A stretch of 23,534 nucleotides of DNA from JASMHC01 sp042092935 (GTDB lineage: Bacteria; Pseudomonadota; Alphaproteobacteria; Rhodobacterales; Rhodobacteraceae), in contig JBELFK010000031.1 in the NCBI GenBank assembly GCA_042092935.1, positions 1 to 23,534 of the forward strand, in the 5' to 3' direction. Numbering within the stretch: position 1 is the stretch's first letter; every line of letters starts with the position of its first letter. The notes under the pieces were generated by a model, which saw only the letters and a list, made by a program, of their open reading frames with translations, was not told the origin of the DNA and did not search any database. Positions 15,910-21,820 of the stretch are shown here, in pieces. A program made the position numbers and the translations under genes.

Positions 15910-15940
15910 GTTGTAGTGTCTACAGTGGCTTTAGGTTCAA
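15910..15940 (-). promoter_or_regulatory. MerR-type promoter of zntA (19-bp spacer) with operator
   Basis: On the minus strand TTGAAC (15940-15935) and TACAAC (15915-15910) are 19 bp apart, the over-long spacing that MerR activators correct. Between and across them lies AACCTAAAGCCACTGTAG (15937-15920), an imperfect dyad (CTAAAG-CCA-CTGTAG) shared with the merR upstream region. The predicted transcript start is about 26 nt before the ATG. Confidence 0.7.
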
Positions 15941-16002
15941 GCCCTAATTTGACTGCAAACCCATAAACTTTGACGAAAGACGGACGCGTGTTCTCACCAG
16001 AC

Positions 16003-16031
16003 CAGACCGCAACCTGATGGGTCGCGGCCTG
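16003..16031 (-). terminator. Terminator-like hairpin after adk
   Basis: Two 12-nt arms, CAGGCCGCGACC and GGTTGCGGTCTG on the minus strand, pair around a 5-nt loop with two G-U pairs. The hairpin begins 15 nt past the adk stop and lies between adk and the zntA promoter. There is no strong T run, so termination efficiency is uncertain. Confidence 0.5.
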
Positions 16032-16046
16032 ACTTGCGAGGAAATA

Positions 16047-16733
16047 CTAGGCCGTTGCCTGTTCAACAATGGTGCCAAGACCCGAGGAAATCGCCTCGAT
16101 ATCGCCCATCGCGTCGATGCGTTGCAACGCGCCGCGCGCCTCGTAATAGGCGATCAGCGGCGCGGTCTGGGCGTGATAAGCCTCAAGACGTTGACCGACC
16201 GTTTCAGCGTTGTCATCTGCGCGGCGCTTCATGTCCGTGCCGCCGCAATTGTCACACACGCCTTCGGCTTTTGGCTGTTTAAAGCTGTCGTGATAACCTT
16301 CGCCACAGGTGCCACAAGTGTAGCGGCCTGAAATGCGAGTCACCATTTCAGCGTCATCAACCTCAAGGCTGATCGCGGCGTTAATCTTCTGGCCGGTTTC
16401 CGTCAAAAGCGCGTCAAGGGCTTCGGCCTGTACGGTAGTGCGCGGGAACCCGTCGAGGATCACGCCATTGGCGCAATCGGCCTCGGCCAAACGGTCGCGC
16501 AGGATCGCGATAACGATATCGTCGCTGACCAATCCGCCTGAGGCCATGACAGCTTGCGCCTCTTTCCCGGCTTGGGTCCTAGCGGCAACAGCCGCCCGCA
16601 AAAGATCACCCGTGCTGAGTTGCACGAGACCGAACTTGTCCTCCAGAATCCGCGCCTGTGTGCCTTTGCCAGCACCGGGAGGCCCTAAAAGGATAAGAAC
16701 CGGTGATGCAGTTGGGGTTGGTGCTCCGTCCAT
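16047..16733 (-). CDS. adk: Adenylate kinase with zinc-binding lid
   Basis: 228 aa cytoplasmic enzyme interconverting ATP + AMP and 2 ADP. The P-loop GPPGAGKGT is at 17-25, followed by LSTGDLLRA (39-47), DGFPRT (94-99) and RRADDNAETV (170-179). The lid carries Cys140, Cys143, Cys160 and Cys163, a four-Cys zinc site found in many Adk. The ATG at 16733 is chosen because the P-loop then lies near the N-terminus; the longer frame adds about 52 unrelated residues. The N-terminus is about 10 residues longer than usual (DGAPTPTAS). Rhodobacterales normally have an adk beside secY in the ribosomal-protein cluster. This copy stands alone, so it may be a second adenylate kinase. No close co-transcribed neighbour is visible. 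Confidence 0.93.
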   Translation of the reverse strand: MDGAPTPTASPVLILLGPPGAGKGTQARILEDKFGLVQLSTGDLLRAAVAARTQAGKEAQAVMASGGLVSDDIVIAILRDRLAEADCANGVILDGFPRTTVQAEALDALLTETGQKINAAISLEVDDAEMVTRISGRYTCGTCGEGYHDSFKQPKAEGVCDNCGGTDMKRRADDNAETVGQRLEAYHAQTAPLIAYYEARGALQRIDAMGDIEAISSGLGTIVEQATA

Positions 16734-16892
16734 GGATACTCGCCTTATCTTGTTCAATTGAGGACTGCGATACCCGCAATCCCGAATGCTTGGATTTGGC
16801 GTCAACATACTTGGAAATCGGCAGCAGTACGTGCCGCGGCCTAGATCGCGAAGGGATTTTGTAAAATTTTCAACGGTTGAAGCCGTCAATCA

Positions 16893-16908
16893 TGTAAATT
16901 TGTTTACA
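16893..16908. promoter_or_regulatory. Perfect 16-bp palindrome, candidate operator
   Basis: TGTAAA-TTTG-TTTACA, two perfect 6-bp arms around 4 bp, lies in the AT-rich core 160 bp upstream of adk. It has the shape of a dimeric repressor site. The cognate regulator is unknown. Confidence 0.45.
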
Positions 16909-16918
16909 ATAAGATTAA

Positions 16919-16932
16919 TCGATATAAATCAA
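16919..16932. promoter_or_regulatory. FNR/FnrL-like box
   Basis: The top strand TCGAT-ATAA-ATCAA reads TTGAT-TTAT-ATCGA on the other strand, nine of ten matches to the FNR consensus TTGAT-N4-ATCAA. It lies about 185 bp before the adk start and 10 bp from the palindrome. Oxygen-responsive control is possible but unproven. Confidence 0.4.
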
Positions 16933-17098
16933 TATATTACGACGCATGCATTGCATGGGAATCGCACGAATTGATCGAAAACCCGCCAACATTCGCTGCG
17001 ATCGCCCCTGCGACAGATTGCTTCACGCCATCCAACGTGCGTCGACCCCTGCGAATCCCGACGCATTTAAGTTGCGTCAGGCAGCCGACAAAGGGTTG

Positions 17099-17344
17099 TT
17101 AATTGCCCGGCTTTTTGCCGTATTTCTGCCAAAGCCAGACCAGCAGCAAAGCCCCGAGAACGGCCCCGACCAGACCGGACAACGCGCCCATCATCGACAG
17201 CAAGAACCGCAAAACGAATGCGCCAATCAAGGCCCCCGCGATCCCCACTGCAAGCGTCACGACAATATTCGCTTCCCATTTCATCAGCCGCGTCGCAAGG
17301 AACCCCGCCGCTGCACCGATGATGACCAACCAAACTACGCCCAT
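17099..17344 (-). CDS. GlsB/YeaQ/YmgE-family small membrane protein
   Basis: 81 aa with three hydrophobic segments rich in Gly and Ala (WLVIIGAAAGFLAT, the VTLAVGIAGALIGAFVL region, and LSGLVGAVLGALLLVWLW), ending in a basic tail. Size and glycine pattern fit the GlsB/YeaQ 'transglycosylase-associated' stress membrane family, whose biochemical role is unclear. A textbook AGGAGG lies 7 nt before the ATG at 17344, so strong translation is expected. It follows the 78-aa membrane protein by 10 nt and is probably the last gene of the def-fmt operon. Confidence 0.8.
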   Translation of the reverse strand: MGVVWLVIIGAAAGFLATRLMKWEANIVVTLAVGIAGALIGAFVLRFLLSMMGALSGLVGAVLGALLLVWLWQKYGKKPGN

Positions 17345-17354
17345 GAAAGACCTC

Positions 17355-17591
17355 CTATTTTCGCCAATGGGTCGGCACGATAATCAACGCGCCAATCGAC
17401 GAAATGATTGCGTTGATGCCAGGGCTGCCAAATCCAAAGCGGAACATCGACGCCAGGAAGAAAAACAGGAAGGCACCCCCAAGACAGATAATGATCGACG
17501 CAAGATAGCCGTTGCGGGTAAAGCCGGTTTTTTCCGACGCGTATCCGACGATGGCGGCAATCGCCAATGTGCCAAACATGGAAAAGAACAT
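17355..17591 (-). CDS. Small membrane protein, YeaQ/GlsB-like, downstream of fmt
   Basis: 78 aa, mostly hydrophobic, with segments MFGTLAIAAIVGYASEK, YLASIIICLGGAFLFFFLASMF and GINAIISSIGALIIVP. The spacing and the small glycine-rich helices resemble the adjacent GlsB/YeaQ-like protein, but the match is weaker and family assignment is tentative. The ATG at 17591 lies 2 nt beyond the fmt stop, and only AGG in the fmt 3' end could serve as ribosome binding site, so translation probably depends on fmt. Confidence 0.7.
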   Translation of the reverse strand: MFFSMFGTLAIAAIVGYASEKTGFTRNGYLASIIICLGGAFLFFFLASMFRFGFGSPGINAIISSIGALIIVPTHWRK

Positions 17592-17593
17592 AC

Positions 17594-18502
17594 TTAAGCT
17601 AGCCTTTCTCCCTTGCGGATCGCCATGCCGCGCAAGAAATCATCCCGCGTCTGCGCCCCTTTGCCTGCCCGTTGCAGGCTTGTGATTTCAATCGCGCCAC
17701 TTGCGCAGGCAATCGTCAATTCATCGTCCAAAACCACCCCGGGTTCGCCCTGTCCAGCGGCCAAGCGCGAGGCATGGAGTTTCAGACGCTCCTCACCATA
17801 TAGGCACCATGCCCCCGGAAAAGGAGAGAGACCACGGATTTTTCTGTCAACCTCGACCGCCGGAAGCGCCCAATCGATGCGTGCCTCGGCTTTATCGATC
17901 TTGCTGGCATAGGTTACGCCCTCGGCTTGCTGGGGGATGGGGTCTAACCTGTCCAACCGCGCAAGGGCTTCAACGATTAGCCGCGCGCCCATAGCAGACA
18001 GGCGGTCATGCAAAATCGCCGTTGTGTCCTCGTCGGCAATTGCCGTCGCTTCACGCATCAACACAGGGCCGGTGTCCAGACCCGTTTCCATCTGCATGAT
18101 GCACACGCCGGTTTCGGCGTCCCCTGCCATGATCGCCCGATGGATCGGCGCGGCCCCGCGCCAACGCGGCAAGAGCGACGCGTGGATATTCAGGCACCCG
18201 AACTTCGGGGCCTCCAATATGGCCTGTGGCAGGATCAAGCCATAGGCGACGACGACGGCAGCGTCCGCCTTCAGGTCGGCGAATTCGGCGACGGCGTCAT
18301 TTGAGCGCAAAGACACCGGATGGCGTATGTCCAGCCCAAGCTCTAGCGCACGCGCGTGAACCGGTGTCGGGCGATCCTTTTTGCCCCGCCCCGCAGGCCG
18401 AGGCGGCTGGCAATAGACCGCGGCAATGTCATGACCGGCGGCAACCAGTGCCTCAAGAACCGGAACAGAAAATTCCGGCGTGCCCATGAAAATCAGTCTC
18501 AC
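17594..18502 (-). CDS. fmt: Methionyl-tRNA formyltransferase
   Basis: 302 aa cytoplasmic enzyme transferring a formyl group from 10-formyl-THF to Met-tRNA(fMet). The N-terminal MRLIFMGTPEFSVPVL is typical. The formyltransferase core has LNIHASLLPRWRGAAPIHRAI, with catalytic Asn105 and His107, and GLDTGPVL with Asp143. The C-terminal OB-fold domain begins near residue 205 (VDRKIRGLSPFPGAW). The start is GTG and overlaps the TGA of the upstream deformylase homologue by 4 nt, so the two are coupled. fmt together with def is the classic formylation/deformylation pairing. Confidence 0.96.
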   Translation of the reverse strand: MRLIFMGTPEFSVPVLEALVAAGHDIAAVYCQPPRPAGRGKKDRPTPVHARALELGLDIRHPVSLRSNDAVAEFADLKADAAVVVAYGLILPQAILEAPKFGCLNIHASLLPRWRGAAPIHRAIMAGDAETGVCIMQMETGLDTGPVLMREATAIADEDTTAILHDRLSAMGARLIVEALARLDRLDPIPQQAEGVTYASKIDKAEARIDWALPAVEVDRKIRGLSPFPGAWCLYGEERLKLHASRLAAGQGEPGVVLDDELTIACASGAIEITSLQRAGKGAQTRDDFLRGMAIRKGERLA

Positions 18503-18993
18503 CGGAGTTTCCCCGCCTTCTTAATCAGCATATCCCGCTTCACACGGCTGAGATTGTCGAAATACATCTTGCCGTTCAAATGATCGATCTGGTGTTGGAG
18601 CGACGTCGCCGCGAGGCCGACGAAATCGCGCCGCTCGATCACGCCTTGTTCGCTAAGATAGCGCACCGTCACGGCACGCGGACGTTTCAGCTTGGCCGAC
18701 ACGCCGGGTAAATTCGGGCTGGCTTCTTCGTGCGTGCGATATTCAATCGAGGCGTGCAGCACCTCGGGATTTGCCATTTTGATGGCCTTGCTACGGGTAT
18801 CGGACGCATCAACAACCGCCAATCGCAGCATGACACCAATCTGCGGCGCGGCCAGCCCGACCCCGGGCATGGCCTCCATGGTTTCTACCATATCGGCCAG
18901 AATGGTGCGAATTTCGTCCGTCATCTCGGCAACAGGTTCGGCCGCCGTGCGCAACCTTTTATCTGGCCACATTACAAAAGGTCGAACGGCCAT
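18499..18993 (-). CDS. Peptide deformylase homologue with altered catalytic motifs
   Basis: 164 aa, peptide deformylase fold. Motif 1 GVGLAAPQ (44-51) is intact. Motif 2, normally EGCLS, reads EASPN (90-94), so the metal-binding Cys is Ser92. Motif 3, normally HEIDH, reads HQIDH (134-138), so the general-base Glu is Gln135. Both metal-binding His remain. Loss of the Cys ligand and the catalytic Glu predicts no normal deformylase activity. The frame is intact and coupled to fmt, so it is not a decayed gene; a regulatory or ribosome-binding role is possible. An active def lies 20 nt upstream in the operon. CAGGT precedes the ATG. Annotation as an active deformylase would be misleading. Confidence 0.88.
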   Translation of the reverse strand: MAVRPFVMWPDKRLRTAAEPVAEMTDEIRTILADMVETMEAMPGVGLAAPQIGVMLRLAVVDASDTRSKAIKMANPEVLHASIEYRTHEEASPNLPGVSAKLKRPRAVTVRYLSEQGVIERRDFVGLAATSLQHQIDHLNGKMYFDNLSRVKRDMLIKKAGKLR

Positions 18994-19013
18994 ACCTGCC
19001 CCCTGCGGATTGG

Positions 19014-19535
19014 CTACGCGCCTTCGCGCGCCAATTCCCGTTTCAGTTTCTGCATCTTGCGCGTAATCATCTGCCGCTTCAGCGGTTTTAGATAATCGAT
19101 GAACAGTTTGCCATTCAAATGGTCGATCTCATGTTGCACGCAGGTCGCCCACAGCCCGTCAAATTCCTGCTCGCGCGGGTTTCCGTCGCTGTCGATCCAG
19201 CCAACCTTCACCTCGGCGGGGCGTGTCACGTCGGCAAACTGGTCCGGGATCGACAAGCACCCCTCTTCGTGGATGTTTTCATCATCCGAACTCAGGATCA
19301 CCTCGGGATTAAACATCACGATCGGCTCAGGCGTTTCTTCTTTGTCGGCACAATCCATAACAATCAGCCGCTCGAGAATCCCGATCTGAGGCGCAGCCAG
19401 CCCGATACCTGGGGCGTCATACATGGTTTCAAGCATATCCTTGGCAAGCACACGCAATTCGTCGCTTAAATCAGCGACAGGAGACGCCACTTTTTTAAGG
19501 CGTGGATCGGGGTGAATAAGGATCGATCTTTTCAT
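19014..19535 (-). CDS. def: Peptide deformylase
   Basis: 173 aa metalloenzyme removing the N-formyl group from nascent proteins. All three motifs are intact: GIGLAAPQ (43-50), EGCLS (91-95, metal ligand Cys93) and HEIDH (135-139, catalytic Glu136). The ATG at 19535 gives the usual N-terminus MKRSILIHPDPRL; in-frame ATGs at 19541 and 19544 could add two or three residues, and no start has a strong ribosome binding site. On the minus strand TTGCGA and TAGATG, 17 bp apart, end at 19541 and would place transcription near the start codon, so a leaderless or very short leader mRNA is possible (inference). It begins the operon def, def-like, fmt and two small membrane proteins. Confidence 0.94.
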   Translation of the reverse strand: MKRSILIHPDPRLKKVASPVADLSDELRVLAKDMLETMYDAPGIGLAAPQIGILERLIVMDCADKEETPEPIVMFNPEVILSSDDENIHEEGCLSIPDQFADVTRPAEVKVGWIDSDGNPREQEFDGLWATCVQHEIDHLNGKLFIDYLKPLKRQMITRKMQKLKRELAREGA

Positions 19536-19630
19536 GCCCATCATCTATGCAAATCACTTGAAAATCGCAACGCCTCTTGAACATCGCGCTGAAATCAGTA
19601 GCGTCCGATTTCGAAAAACCGGAGACTCCC

Positions 19631-20809
19631 ATGAATTTTGACGCCCCCGTCGACCGCATAAATACCAACTCGAATAAGTGGGACGACATCGAGGCAATCT
19701 ACGGAGTCTCGCCCGACGACGCATTGTCGATGTGGGTGGCCGATACCGATCTGAAATCACCTGACTGCATTCAAGACGCGGTGCGCAAAATGCTGGACCA
19801 TGGCGTTTATGGTTATACGGATCGCAACGCGGAAGATGACTACCACAATGCGATTGCCTGGTGGATGGAAACCCGCCACGGCTGGAGCGTTGATCCATCC
19901 ACAATCTTCACGGTGACGGGGCTTGGAAACGGTGTCGGCATGGTCATTGATGCCTTCACCAAACCTGGTGACGGCGTTGTGCTCTTTACGCCTGTGTACC
20001 ATTCATTCGCGCGTATCACGCGGGCCGCCGGGCGCAGGGTCGTCGAATGCCCGCTGACGAATAACGACGGTCGCTACAGAATGGACTTAGACAGCTACGA
20101 CGCAATCCTGGACGGGTCCGAGAAACTTGTGATCTTTTGCTCTCCCCATAATCCCGGTGGTACGGTTTGGTCTGTTGAGGAACAGAGAGACCTCGTCGCC
20201 TTTTGTCGCAAGCATGACCTGTTGCTCGTGTCCGACGAAATCCATCATGATCTTGTCTACCCGGGCCATAAACATGTCGCGATGCCCAACGCCGTGCCTG
20301 AAAGCAGCGACATTCTGATTATGCTGACCGCGCCTTCCAAGACGTTCAACACCGCAGGCACCCATACCGGCAACATCATCATCCCAGATCCAAAACTGCG
20401 CGAGATCTATCGCGCGCGCTCAATGGCGCTCAATCTTCGCGAAAACAGTTTCGGCATCGCGATGGTAACCGCCGCCTATTCGCCCGAGGGTGCCGCATGG
20501 GTGGACGACCTGGTCCCCTATCTCGATCGCAACCGAAAAACCATCGAGGCCGGCCTTGCCGAAATCCCAGGCGTCACGCCGATGACCTGTGGCGCGACCT
20601 ATTTGTCGTGGGTGGATTTTTCCGGCACCGGCATGACAAGCAAGGAAATTCGCGAGCGTGTTTTCGGACAAGCCAAGGTCGTCGCAAACATCGGCGAGTC
20701 CTTTGGCACGGGCGGTGAAACCCACTTGCGGTTCAACTTTGGCACACAACATGCGCGGGTCGAGGAAGCGGTCGACCGCGTTCAGAAAGCCTTTGCCGAT
20801 CTACAATAG
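19631..20809 (+). CDS. PLP-dependent aminotransferase, MalY/PatB (C-S lyase) type
   Basis: 392 aa, fold-type I PLP enzyme of the aminotransferase class I/II family. MWVADTDLKSP (34-44) is the N-terminal hallmark of MalY/PatB proteins (cystathionine beta-lyase-like). SPHNPGG (171-177), SDEIHHDLVY (201-210) and the PLP lysine Lys237 in APSKTFN follow. An Arg in LRFNFG near the C-terminus binds the substrate carboxylate. Likely activity is cleavage of cystathionine or cysteine conjugates to pyruvate, ammonia and a thiol; substrate range is broad in this group. The ATG at 19631 with GGAG 6 nt upstream is preferred over an ATG at 19577. It is divergent from def and ends 3 nt from a convergent small gene. 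Confidence 0.9.
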   Translation: MNFDAPVDRINTNSNKWDDIEAIYGVSPDDALSMWVADTDLKSPDCIQDAVRKMLDHGVYGYTDRNAEDDYHNAIAWWMETRHGWSVDPSTIFTVTGLGNGVGMVIDAFTKPGDGVVLFTPVYHSFARITRAAGRRVVECPLTNNDGRYRMDLDSYDAILDGSEKLVIFCSPHNPGGTVWSVEEQRDLVAFCRKHDLLLVSDEIHHDLVYPGHKHVAMPNAVPESSDILIMLTAPSKTFNTAGTHTGNIIIPDPKLREIYRARSMALNLRENSFGIAMVTAAYSPEGAAWVDDLVPYLDRNRKTIEAGLAEIPGVTPMTCGATYLSWVDFSGTGMTSKEIRERVFGQAKVVANIGESFGTGGETHLRFNFGTQHARVEEAVDRVQKAFADLQ

Positions 20810-20812
20810 GGC

Positions 20813-21166
20813 TTATCGCTTATCGCCAAGCAGCGCGATGGGCGCATTCGGCTCGCGGTAAAAATCAAGCGGGGCCTTGTCTGCGGCCACTGTGTTGCGC
20901 TTGTATTCGTACCACATTTGGCCGTTCTCCTCGGACGAGGCGACGATCAGGCATTGGTACAATTGCCGTGCCCCGTCGTACATATCGACCAACCCCCGCA
21001 AATGCGGCGCGGCCTCGGCATCAACGGCAAAGCCGTTTTCAGTCAGCTTCAGCACTTTATAGGTTTGGTCGTTCATCGAAACGCGAAATCGTGACTTTCG
21101 TGCAAGATCGCGTGCGCGGGCAGCATCCAGACCATCCTGAATTTCTTTGGGCAGAAAAGTTGTCAT
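20813..21166 (-). CDS. Conserved small protein of unknown function
   Basis: 117 aa, soluble, no signal peptide or membrane segment. A charged N-terminal helix (residues 1-25) is followed by a mostly beta pattern: RFRVSMNDQTYKVLKL, FAVDAEAAPHLRGLVDMYDG, LYQCLIVAS, QMWYEYKRNT. That alternation recalls a small beta barrel such as PilZ, but the RxxxR and D/NxSxxG signatures of c-di-GMP binding are not seen, so no function is claimed. The ATG at 21166 follows a G-rich ribosome binding site (GGGGGG) and is preferred to a start 13 codons upstream. It converges with the aminotransferase gene (3 nt between stops). Confidence 0.7.
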   Translation of the reverse strand: MTTFLPKEIQDGLDAARARDLARKSRFRVSMNDQTYKVLKLTENGFAVDAEAAPHLRGLVDMYDGARQLYQCLIVASSEENGQMWYEYKRNTVAADKAPLDFYREPNAPIALLGDKR

Positions 21167-21226
21167 AAAGGCCCCCCAAGGCGATGTGACTACCGACCAC
21201 CTCATGCTGGAGAAGTATTAAGGAAT

Positions 21227-21258
21227 TGTGCAGATCAGAAAATTTCTGCGCCTGCACA
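21227..21258. repeat. Nested inverted repeat between receiver gene and small unknown gene
   Basis: TGTGCAG (21227-21233) and CTGCACA (21252-21258) form 7-bp outer arms; inside lies the palindrome CAGAAA-A-TTTCTG (21236-21248). It begins about 20 nt after the receiver-gene stop and 61 nt before the next gene's start. It could fold as a terminator-like hairpin without a T run, or be a regulatory site for the small gene. Confidence 0.5.
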
Positions 21259-21278
21259 GTGTTGTAATCTTGCAGCAA

Positions 21279-21647
21279 TTACACATCAGCCTGCGCATAA
21301 TGGGCCACCATCGCCGCCAAATCCTCGGGTCGGGCACTTGTCGGAAGGCAGGCGCGGACATTTCCGAGATGCCTGAAAATTGATCCGTCGGAAAAAAAGG
21401 ACGACGAATTCACAAGCAAGAGGCTGGCGTCCGGCTGGCGATAGCTGGCGTAGTCAGAGACGGCCATCGCGCCCCCGTCTTCGAGAACCAAATTCAAAAC
21501 GATAACATTCCACGAGTGGCGCATGATTTCGTGGATCGCTTTTTCGACGCCACCGACAAGCACAACTTTTGGTGCCCCCATACGTTCAACATGGTTTTTC
21601 CAGATTTGGCCGAGGTTTGGGTTGCTTTCTACGATCAGCACATTCAT
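21279..21647 (-). CDS. Receiver-domain-like protein lacking the phospho-acceptor Asp
   Basis: 122 aa, a stand-alone CheY-like fold. The beta1 strand NVLIVESNPNLG (2-13) has Glu7-Ser8 where receivers carry an acidic pair. Beta3 is NVIVLNLVLEDGG (47-59), with Asn52 at the usual phosphorylated Asp. Beta5 ends ACLPTSARPEDL (99-110), with Thr103 where the conserved Lys should be. The domain should therefore not be phosphorylated normally and is best called a pseudo-receiver, perhaps working by protein binding. The ATG at 21647 gives the natural beta1 start; 16 codons further upstream are unlike the family. No kinase gene is next to it. Its upstream region is shared with the lytic transglycosylase and has a palindrome and a CtrA-like box. 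Confidence 0.78.
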   Translation of the reverse strand: MNVLIVESNPNLGQIWKNHVERMGAPKVVLVGGVEKAIHEIMRHSWNVIVLNLVLEDGGAMAVSDYASYRQPDASLLLVNSSSFFSDGSIFRHLGNVRACLPTSARPEDLAAMVAHYAQADV

Positions 21648-21695
21648 CGACGGGTACCCAACTGGCGAGGCCCTACATCGCGCCTCGTTACACAC

Positions 21696-21710
21696 AAATT
21701 ATGATAATTT
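21696..21710. promoter_or_regulatory. Perfect 7-1-7 AT-rich palindrome
   Basis: AAATTAT-G-ATAATTT lies in the divergent region between the pseudo-receiver and lytic transglycosylase genes. The 7-1-7 form resembles Fur/Mur-type boxes, but an AT-rich promoter region could produce such symmetry by chance. Confidence 0.35.
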
Positions 21711-21715
21711 TTTCC

Positions 21716-21731
21716 CTAACAAATCCTTAAC
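21716..21731 (+). promoter_or_regulatory. CtrA-like binding site
   Basis: CTAA-N7-TTAAC fits the CtrA consensus TTAA-N7-TTAAC with one mismatch. It lies between two divergent genes, about 70 bp upstream of the pseudo-receiver start and 90 bp upstream of the lytic transglycosylase start. CtrA controls cell-cycle, motility and envelope genes in alphaproteobacteria; control here is inference. Confidence 0.4.
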
Positions 21732-21820
21732 AAATGCGTCCCGCCACGAGATTACCCAGCGGAAAGCATTGATCGGTCGCGGCTTGATGCTAGGTTTTGC
21801 ACATCGGCAAGGGGACTTTC

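Larger units (their letters stand above)
16734..17098. other. AT-rich intergenic region upstream of adk
   Basis: 365 bases without a convincing gene. The only adjacent 5' end is adk, so this is presumably its regulatory region, with a long leader. An AT-rich core at about 16860-16945 contains a palindrome (16893-16908) and an FNR-like box (16919-16932), listed separately. From about 16946 to 17098, downstream of the YeaQ-like gene, composition is GC-rich and nothing definite was recognised. A + strand frame here has no family features and is rejected. Confidence 0.6.

Noticed and set aside
15389..15916. + strand frame with Arg/Val-rich repeats, and a -1 frame with Thr/Arg/Met repeats
   Set aside because: Both are alternative readings of the 21-bp His-Asp repeat of the P-type ATPase gene.
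16946..17383. + strand 145-codon frame upstream of adk
   Set aside because: Most of it is antisense to the GlsB/YeaQ-like gene and the product is low-complexity, Gln/Pro/Arg-rich.
20813..21166. PilZ domain call for the 117-aa protein
   Set aside because: The beta-rich pattern is suggestive, but the c-di-GMP-binding signatures are missing.
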